DNA of 64,000 nucleotides, taken from contig CM020501.1 in assembly GCA_009823395.1 (NCBI GenBank), positions 2,133,361-2,197,360 on the forward strand, given 5' to 3'. This DNA comes from Thamnaconus septentrionalis. Lineage: Eukaryota > Chordata > Actinopteri > Tetraodontiformes > Monacanthidae. Both the position numbers and the translations under genes were made by a program. The notes beneath the pieces were generated by a model. That model made no database searches, was not told the origin of the DNA, and saw only the letters and a program-made list of their open reading frames with translations. Positions 55,819 through 64,000 of the stretch are shown here, in pieces (within the stretch, counting starts at the first letter, position 1; each line of letters starts with the position of its first letter).

Positions 55819-58800
55819 ATTCAGACACCTCAGAGGACAGAGTGGCGTCATCGGCGTATCCCAGTCGGGAGCGAGAGGCCTCCAGGGCGGGCCAGGAGGC
55901 CTCTGGGGGCTCCTGACACAACAGAGGCTGCAGAGACCCAAAGGAGGGGGAAAAAAAAGTGGGAAAGAAGGCGGAGGGAAGGGTAACAGATGAGGCGGTT
56001 CGGCACGGGAGGAGGAACGGGGGGTAACCTCGCACTGCAATCTCACAGAACTCCGGTATGGATCATTTTCAACTGGTTAGAAGAAGACCTGGACCAATCA
56101 GTTGAGTCCTTTGAGGTAGAGAGAGGCAGGTTGTGATGCTCAATGATTTAGCACGTAAACAATGTGATTGCAGACACAGTTTATATGAACACAGAGATGC
56201 TCTGTAATTGGCTGTGCTGGTGGCAGTGCCCCTCCCACTTACAGGCAGCTTGGAGCTGAAGCTTCTCTGGCCACACTGGCCGTGAGAAATTGGAGGGGTG
56301 ACTTCAAAAAGAGAGACGGAAGATTCGCCCAATCAGAGTGTCCGTGGCTGCTGACACTGGGGGTGTGTCAGCAACTCAACTCACCCAACCTCATAACTCA
56401 ACTCACTCCACTGGAAGTGAAGAAATCTGAATAGAAAGCCACATACGACAGGGTGTTTACCAAATTCGCAAACAATTTCATTGGCCTTTTCCAAAATGGA
56501 CTTGTAAAAGTCATACCTGTACATCCACACTGGTATGAAGGTCTGTCACAAGATCAGTACATTGTTTCTGGTGTTATTTTTCCAGGCAAAGAGGAAGCAA
56601 TGCATCTTGGCGGAGGAAGAGAAAGCTGTCTCTCTCCAAGGCAGCCGAGCCGCGGCGAGAAACTCACCTCGCTGCAGAGATAACGCGCCTCGGAAACAGC
56701 TTAATTACACACGGCTCCTTATCAGACGACATTAGCCTTGCGGTAATAATCGGGGGCCGCTGTCAGACCCTCTGTCAGAGCCTGGCAACATCGCCACCTC
56801 CAGGCACTTCTTATTTGTCTCTCCCCTACCCCCCGAAACGCGCAGCAGAATTCGCACTGATAACACATGCTGGCTGGGTTGTTAAATTGCGATGATCTGC
56901 CGACTGATTTTTTTTTTTTTTTTTTTTGGAGGGAAACGCAAAATTTGGCTTGTAAAGCCTGACACGTCCTTTATGTTGAGTTTTTGTTTTGGAAGGATGC
57001 GCTGATGGATACCCGCGGAGTCCCTGCAGTCGTTTTTGTTTGGTATTAACGCTTTGATTTACATTGCGGGGCACTTAAGCTGTCATTTTAATTCAATGCG
57101 CAGTCATTAGGAGATTGCTCTCGGACGAGGCGAGAAATCCCCGCCACCCCCACCCCGTGCTATAAGCCGCCGCCACTGCTGCCACTATCTGGCAGTTTAA
57201 AGGTGGGCGTGAACTGTTTGCGTCTGTGTACGCGATTGGGGAAAAGCGGGGATATTCAAAAGCACCTTTCTATCTTGGCCGGAAAGCAGGCAATGATGGA
57301 GCACTCGCCTGCATAGGTGACCTCTGCCTAATGGAGCGGAGAGACGTTTCCCGACAGCAGAGAGCGCACAAGCGCATCCAGACGTTAGAGACTTCGGCCC
57401 CAGTCGATAACTGTGACAACACGGACACCAACGATATGAGACAGGAACCGGTTTTTCATGCATTTGTTGTACCATACTGGATAGTCTTGGATAAAAGTAT
57501 CAACAACTTGTTCCCAATTTTCCACATGTGGTTCCCCACAGTATATCATATCATACCATAACGTATCACAGCAATTTATTGTGGAACCAAACCATTAAAC
57601 TCCAACAATCTGTCTCATTCCAGGTAGTTTCCTCTTGATGTTGGTGGCTAAACTCTCTTGTTGGATCGTTGGATCGTACGGTCTTGTCAACGTGGATCAA
57701 GGCCATTCCTAAAGGCTTGTTGGGCCACCCAAAAACAAATGCGCGGCTGTCTTTAAGGTGCTGTCGAGATTTATTCCTCACCCTTTGGTGACCTTACGTG
57801 GGGCAGAACAACAAATCACCCTGACACCATGACAAAAATTGGCAAATTTCAAGAGAATGCCTTGACTCTTGGGTGGCGGGAGAGGTTTCCGACAACGAAT
57901 AAATGCAGCATTTTGAGGACCGCCCCAGCGTCACGTGACCCTCATTGGTGTTCTGGTGTGATGAGTAAACACCAAACTGCCAGTTCAGTAGCGGCAGAAC
58001 CACCTCCCACCCATCACAATGATCCCCGCCCCAGACGTAGGCAGCCGCCGTCAAGTTGTCATCTGACAACGTGCTGCATGTTGGGCTGAGTGTACTGTAT
58101 CTCTCACACACTCACACACAGACATGCACAAACACACAGGAAGAGAAAAAGCCGCCGTCACATTTGGATAATCCATCTTTTCATGGGCGGCAAACCTCCC
58201 CGTGTATCTGCCCGGCGAGGCCTGACGTGTAAACAGCTGGAACCTCGGCTGAGGTCTTGCCGACCTTGAGAGCGACACGCCGCGCTATTAAGAGGTCTCG
58301 TGGGGGCCGCCAGGGTGGGGGGTGGAGGCTGGTAGGCGCACGCTGCCACTTGTTGTGAGAGCGGCGTATAAAGACCTCTGCCGACGCCTCGTCTAAACAG
58401 CCTGTGACAAAGTGTGGAGAAATGCCTTTTGTTCTGCTGCTAAGTCGCGGACGGGCGAGGTGAGGGTGAAATGGGATCGCGGCACAGAGAGGTAGGGGGG
58501 GGGGGTGCGGTGGCGGCCCCGGTGGAGACGAGGGGATGATGGGTAGCGGCGGGAAAAAAAGGGGTTGGGGAGGCGAGGGGGGGATAATCCCGAGGACTGG
58601 AGCCATGTTGCACTCGCCGGGGAGGAGAACTCTGTCTCTCTTTAACTGGATTTGGGGCGAGCGGCTGTTTATCGGCGAGTTGCTGGCGCTCAGCTGTCAG
58701 AAAGCGCCCTAATCTAATCAGGAGACGCTTCAGCCGCTGGCTGGCAGGCGGTGGCTGGCAGTGGCAGGCGGCAGGCGGCGGCCGGCTTCGGGGTTTGAGG

Positions 58801-59591
58801 CGGTTTCGTCAGCCGGTTCTTGCTGCAGGATTTTTTTTGGGGTGGGTCTTGAGGGGGGTTCCAGCTTGTGGTCGGTGGGACCCCATTGTGTGCGTGCGGC
58901 CCTGGCTGGTTAGCTAATCTTCATTACCACACACAATGACGGGTGGGAAGAGGTTGGGGGGGCAGAAAAGGCACAGCGAGACAAAAGAGTGGCGGCGGAA
59001 AGAGGAAGTGAAGGCGGGTCGGGGGGGGGGGTTGGAAGAGGGCGGTAGATAAAAGGGGGGGCAGCGGAGCAGAAACACTCTCGGTTCAGGACCCCGGTCA
59101 CGTCTGCAGCAGCGTGAGGTGCAACCTCAGCGGCAGTGGTGCCAGCGATGACTCGCGGTGCATTCAAGTGTCCTCGGAAAAATTCAAGTCGGCACCCTCC
59201 GAGTTGATGTGGTGACTCCCAACGATACCGCCGTGGTTCTGGATACCCAACCCGGACAATCAGGTCTGCACCTCCTGGTTCCAGGCATGAAAACATGAAA
59301 AAGTAAGTTGCAAAAGTGGGTCAGAGGTGCCGCCCACCTGCCCACCGTGACTGGCTGAGGTGAACGCATCCTGAGGTTTGTTTCCAGGTGGTTGTTGCGC
59401 CTGTCCCGCGTTGGCCCTGCCACGCAGGGGAAACAGGCAGCAGCGTCTTTAATTTCCCTCGGCTGTGCTTTCAAAACAAACCCAGGCCACAAAGATTAGC
59501 CCAAGCCGCTTAAAATATTGAAAGACGTCTCTTAGCCGCCCGTCCGCCCGCCCCCCGCCATCTCGCTCGCTCACCACGGTGGGACGGGCGA

Positions 59592-59594
<3 letters not shown>

Positions 59595-59631
<37 letters not shown>

Positions 59632-59661
59632 TGAGAGAGAGACAGAGAGAGAGAGAGAGAG
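59595..59661. repeat. (GA)n microsatellite
   Basis: About 67 bp of GA with C and T interruptions. Confidence 0.92.
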
Positions 59662-60179
59662 TGCAAGTGGGCGAGCAGAGCCTGAACCTGTTCACCCTTC
59701 TGTTCCGAGCAGCAGCACCGGGACTCTTCACCCCAATTTCATCCTGACAATGTGCAGCTGCTGGTGTTTTTTTCCAACTTAGTGTGTCTGTGTGTGTGTG
59801 TGTGTGTGCGCGCGTGAGGGCGCGTGTGTGTGTGACACGGTGGTGATTGTGGAGGCCAGAAGAAGTCGGAGCCCCGACAAAGAGCCGCGGCCAAGTTAAA
59901 AGGCTGCAAAATTGACATATTTTAAAACCCAACAGGGGTTTACAGGGGAAAAATAACAGGCAGTAACAAGCAGACACGCACACAAACTCGCACGCACACA
60001 CGCACAGACACACAACACGCCACCTGCTCGGTTGACTATTCGAGGAAATAAAAAAAAAGACGGGGAAAAAAGGGACAGTCTCCTTTTTTGATGCCGCCGC
60101 TATAAATAAACACACATAAACTCAGTAAACCCTCCCGCTACACACACACACACACACACACACAGGCTCTCTCACTCTC

Positions 60180-60400
60180 CCAATGAAAATTATTGATGTT
60201 GCTCTCTTATAAAACAGTGGCCGCTCCCTGAAGTATTCCTGGCAACATCACCGGCCGAAAATAGCTGCCGACCCAAATAAGTTCCCCCAGCGGAGCGGCC
60301 AGACCGCAGCCACTGGCGGCCGGCGGCGGCGGCTAATTGGCATCGTTTTACAATGAAATAATATCTGGGGCAATAGACAGGACAACAGTGGCAGTGGAAG
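60180..60400. promoter_or_regulatory. Candidate conserved non-coding element in klf7 intron 1
   Basis: 220 bp with no simple repeat except a GGCGGC patch. It contains AAAATTATTGATG, GGCTAATTGGCATCG and ACAATGAAATAATATC. It is listed for its sequence character only. Confidence 0.25.
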
Positions 60401-60833
60401 TGGGAGGGGCTAATTGAAGTAGGGAGGAGGGTAAGGGGGAGTGGGTTTTCGAGGGGCTTCAGCAAAACTACCAAAATGTTTTTCTTCTCGAAAAAAAAAG
60501 GGTTGTCAAACATTCATGCGACACCGATGTTGGTTTGGTAGCAACATCTCCGATGGGGCGGCGACAAATGTTTTTGTGGGCGGAGATTTCCCCACTTCCG
60601 TCCTGCGCCAGGAGAGGGCGACGCTACATGGAGTCTATGCCGCAGCTGCCGAGTTTTGCAGCTCGTTAAAGGGAAGGAGGAGGTGGTGGTGGTGTGTGTG
60701 GGTGGGGGGCGCTCTCAGATTGGGATTGGGACATTAGCTCTGCCCCTCTGCCTCGTGTTGCATCCCCTCTACCAGACCAGGCTGTGTGAGAGGTCCAACA
60801 ATGACTCAAAAACAAGGCCTCGGTTTTAGCAGG

Positions 60834-60855
60834 AGGCTGTAAACAGAGGGTTAAA
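60834..60855 (+). repeat. Dispersed repeat core, copy E
   Basis: AGGCTGTAAACAGAGGGTTA, preceded by CCTCGGTTTTAGCAGG, a 35-bp near match to copy C. Confidence 0.65.
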
Positions 60856-61860
60856 TTCAATTTGTTATGATCAGATGTTTTGGCTGCTCAACTGGAGGCC
60901 AGGATGGAAAAAAAATCCTCCTGTCGCAATTTATATCTAATTTAATGAGTCTCACTGTGAATAGATGTCAGACCAACAGGTTTAGAAGAACGGAAATGAT
61001 CCATTTCTTCCATTTCATCCGCGTGTTTTACATCCTGGACACCCAATTTTTTTTTTTTTTTTAAACTATCGACTCCTTCCCTCAGCCAACAAGCATGAAA
61101 CGACCAAAAGCCTCCCCAGTTTGGACCAAGACAAACAACAACATCACTACCCGCCTCCCCCACTCTCCAACACTCTCAGAGCTCAAAACCTTATTAATTA
61201 GCAGCGGGGGCAAGAAAAGAAAATCCATCCTCCCATTATCGGGGGGCTAAGAACACGGCCGCCGCCCTCCCATCCCCAGCGAGGAAACAAGGAGGAACAG
61301 CGGTGGGCTGTCACGCTGACGAACGACCCTCCCCGCGGGGCTCGTTAAATCACCGGAGGGCTCTTCTTCCCAGGAGCTAAACGGGATGCAGAAAACGTTT
61401 CCCGGACGCTCCCTCCGCTAGGCCGCTACGTCCAACTGCCGTGACACTTACATGTACACGCCCCCACCACACCCCCCACTACTACCACTTTTTTCTTTTT
61501 TTCACACTCTTTATTCTGAGCCTGACTGTCAAAATAATGTATATTTCATCCCTGGGAAATTTGGGAGCTTTCAAGGATTTCGACATCCAGGTCTAATCCC
61601 GATTCAAGCTGAATTGTAGCTTCTTCTTCCCCCCTACTCATATCTCATTCAGACAACTTAAGCCTGCAGGGGGAGGGGTGTTGGAAAATGGGTGCGGGGA
61701 GGGGGGGCTTGGATTGACTGAGAGTATATGACATGCCCACTTGGCTGGAGTTACCAGCGTCTTTAAGGTAATTTTAGACCCACTTTAATCTTCCAGTGAA
61801 TTTAGCATCAGCTGTGGACAAAAGGGAAACATCCTTTCCTATCTGTTTGCCGACCGCCCG

Positions 61861-61895
61861 GCTGGCTGGCTGGCTGACTGACTGACTGACTGACT
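61861..61895. repeat. (GGCT)n/(GACT)n tetranucleotide array
   Basis: GGCT units change to GACT units about midway, 35 bp in all. Confidence 0.92.
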
Positions 61896-62247
61896 TTGGG
61901 AGTGCGTGTTTGCTCTGAGATCGAGATTGAAGCGCATCTGACCGCAGCGTCGTATCAGAGACCCAGGTGTGTGTAAAAATAAATAAATAAACAAAATAAA
62001 ATAAAAACACGAGTATACTGTCGTTGGCTGGAGTTGCACAATTTACAGACTCAGAGTCACCCTGAAATCTCTGGATTTATTCCATCAGTTTTTGTTTTTT
62101 GTTTTTTAAAAGGCGCACACCGCAATTTTTCTGCCTAGTTGAGCTGCTGCATGCAAATGTTAAAAGGGAGGATGAGTTTGAGAGGGCAGGAGGTGGAGTC
62201 AAGGAGAAAGTTGTGATTGGATTGGATGGACTGAGGGATGAAATGAC

Positions 62248-62391
62248 ATGATACAAAAAACAATGAGATGTAATATGATTTTATATGATACAATACAATA
62301 TGATACAATGTGGTGTAATACGATACTACACAATATGACACAATATGATACTGTACGATACAATACAATACAATAAAATGCTATATGACAG
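62248..62391. repeat. Pentamer-type array (ATACA/ATATG)
   Basis: About 140 bp of diverged 5-bp units (ATACA, ATATG, ACACA). It lies 83 bp before SINE copy 3. Confidence 0.8.
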
Positions 62392-62474
62392 GGGTGGGTA
62401 AACTTTTTGGCTCATGGACCACATTGGCTTTTAAAAATTAGACAAGAAATTAAAGACATACGGGCCCAATGCAT

Positions 62475-62844
62475 TACATCCATCCATTCATCTTCTATAC
62501 CCGCGTATTCCTATTCAGGGTCACGGGGGTCTGCTGGAGCCTATCCCAGCTCTCTTAGGGCGAAGGCAGGGTACACCCTGGACAAGTCGCCAGTTCATCG
62601 CAGGGCCACATAGAGACAGACAACCATTCACATGCACCCCTACGGACAATTTAGAATGTTCAATTGACCTCACATGCATGTTTTTGGATTGTGGGAGGAA
62701 GCCGGAGAACCCGGAGAGAACCCACGCAGACACGGGGAGAACATGCAAACTCCACACAGAGAGGTCCCAGGCCCGGCCCCGGAATCGAACCCACGACCTT
62801 CTTGCTGTGTTGGCAGCGCTAACCACTGCGCCACCGTGTCACCA
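62475..62844 (-). mobile_element. SINE copy 3 in presumed klf7 intron 1
   Basis: The third copy of the same tRNA-headed SINE, again in minus orientation. It is flanked by a 9-bp duplication CCAATGCAT (62466-62474 and 62845-62853). It lacks an ACTCAC unit near 62630 and has a short deletion in the head (TGTGTTGGCAGCGC on the plus strand), so it is slightly more diverged than copy 2. Confidence 0.9.
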
Positions 62845-63289
62845 CCAATGCATAGATATCGAACGTAAACAAAAAAAGCATTACAGTCTTCATCATAAAC
62901 GACTGCTCGATTACAACATTCTAGCACGTCTCGCTGCTACAAGCTGATTCGTCAGCTCTTATTCTTGTTTTATTAAAAGTCGCTCCGTGTAAAAAACAAA
63001 TAATAATAATAATCCAAACTGGTGGTGTCATACAAAATGCACATATTTAAAGTATACCTGCATTTTGTTCATCAACGTTTCAGATTCAGATACCTGGGTT
63101 GTCGCGTGATATTGCAATCCTCGTGTGAACTGATAGAGCCGCCGCGTAAGACGCCACTGCTCGGAAAAAACGTGTTTGGTCTGAGGGTACAGTGCGGTTC
63201 CCACGCAGCTGTGCGCACACACCGCGGATGTGCAGCAGATGCTTTTGGTCTAAATTAGGGGTGAGGATTGACAACACTCAAATTCGAAT

Positions 63290-63770
63290 TATTGCCTTAG
63301 TCCAATTATGATCGGAGAACTCACGTGCATGTAAACACCTTAGTCCGATTATGATCGGAGTTTGAGAACTCCGATTGGAATCGGAGAACTCAGATTGAGA
63401 CACCCAGATAAGGCGATTGGAATTCGAATTTCTCTGCCATGTGTACGCCTTAGTCGGACTATTAACTGGACAATGCGTGTGCACGCGTCACGCCTCCCTC
63501 TCGCGACTCATGACCGCAGAACTACATCGTCTAACAAAACAGATGGCGCGAAAAACCGGAGAAACAACCTGGCAAACGCGAATAAGAATGTTCATTTTTG
63601 GAGAGAGGATGAGACCGGGGTGATGCTTCTCTTCTAAAAGAGGTGGACATATTAAAATAACGCGCAATGGAGACCTTTTTAAAAAGGTAGCGCAGCAAAT
63701 GCAGGGCTCCGGCTTTGCGCACCCCTGAACAAATACGTATTCATTCGGATTTATATTTCTTCCTTTTTGT
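63290..63770 (+). pseudogene. Broken Myb/SANT-like transposon gene fragment
   Basis: The plus-strand reading near 63590-63636 gives HFWREDETGVMLLF, which resembles the tryptophan-and-acid start of Myb/SANT-like domains carried by PIF/Harbinger-type transposons and their relatives. The match continues in other frames (LKEVDIL, then FKKVAQQMQGSGFA, then TPEQIRI) with in-frame stops between, so at least two or three frameshifts or stops have accumulated. Upstream, CCGATTATGATCGGAG-type units occur twice (about 63299-63318 and 63342-63361), followed by the palindrome CTCCGATTGGAATCGGAG. That pattern suits a transposon end. No intact protein is encoded, and the right border may lie beyond the window. 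Confidence 0.45.
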
Positions 63771-64000
63771 TCACAATTTTTTTAAGTTAGAAGTTTGACT
63801 TTGTAAATAAAAGCACACTAAAAAGATGTTTTTATTTTGGTAAATTCACTGTTATTCTGCTGGAACCAGCGTGCAGTGGCACCAGCTTCCTCCACGGTCG
63901 GCACTTTAATGAGCGTGCGTATAACTGAAGACACCATTCCTTTGCAAGACCTGGACACAAACTTTTTAACTGTGGATTTGTGCACTGCAAACTGGTTTGC

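Larger units (their letters stand above)
50711..64000 (-). other. Probable klf7 intron 1
   Basis: No KLF7 first exon is found up to the window edge, so this 13.3-kb stretch is taken as intron 1 by exclusion. It holds non-repetitive, TAATTA-containing islands (near 53890-54060, 57050-57125 and 60180-60400), TG/CA arrays (52493-52514, 55560-55641, 55789-55816), a GA array, dispersed repeat copy E, SINE copy 3 and the transposon remnant at the right end. No other gene is recognised. The segment at 59100-59290 may be another transposon-derived repeat. Confidence 0.5.

Overview
The window is vertebrate nuclear DNA, almost certainly from a teleost fish. The evidence is intron-split genes with GT/AG junctions, vertebrate-type proteins (RAMP1, KLF7), very dense (CA/TG)n microsatellites, and three copies of a tRNA-headed SINE whose tail is of a fish L2-like type. 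There is no bacterial or viral gene system here. Most long open frames are low-complexity translations of microsatellites.

Layout. Positions 1-16982 are non-coding, full of (TG)n/(CA)n arrays, with one hexamer minisatellite, one probable decayed DNA-transposon segment and a few candidate regulatory islands. At 16983-17049 (minus) lies a signal-peptide first exon with a good splice donor. Its start, its last residues and its phase fit an ErbB4-type first exon, but this is unproven; if correct, 1-16982 is its first intron. From 17050 to about 20600 there is a GC-rich stretch with (CG)n runs, then SINE copy 1.

RAMP1 (plus, three coding exons, 20913-24164, 149 aa) is complete. It ends tail-to-tail with a complete six-exon class I SAM-dependent methyltransferase gene (minus, 25255-28569, 271 aa) that carries SINE copy 2 in its first intron. 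From 28570 to about 37440 there is intergenic DNA with microsatellites and a TAATTA-rich candidate enhancer. KLF7 (minus) follows: a probable long 3' UTR (about 37440-40850) and coding exons at 40851-40902, 44126-44249 and 50083-50710. Its first coding exon is not in the window, so 50711-64000 is probably KLF7 intron 1. That stretch holds SINE copy 3 and, at the right edge, a broken Myb/SANT-like transposon gene fragment.

RAMP1 is a GPCR accessory membrane protein, the methyltransferase is a small soluble enzyme and KLF7 is a nuclear transcription factor, so they form no shared pathway. In human, RAMP1, KLF7 and ERBB4 all lie on 2q, so the window probably reflects conserved synteny. The points most worth a second look are a (TG)42 array just upstream of the RAMP1 exon 3 acceptor, microsatellite-derived pyrimidine tracts feeding the KLF7 zinc-finger exon, an N-glycosylation sequon in RAMP1, and a dispersed repeat family recognised here by a shared core of about 22 bp in six places.
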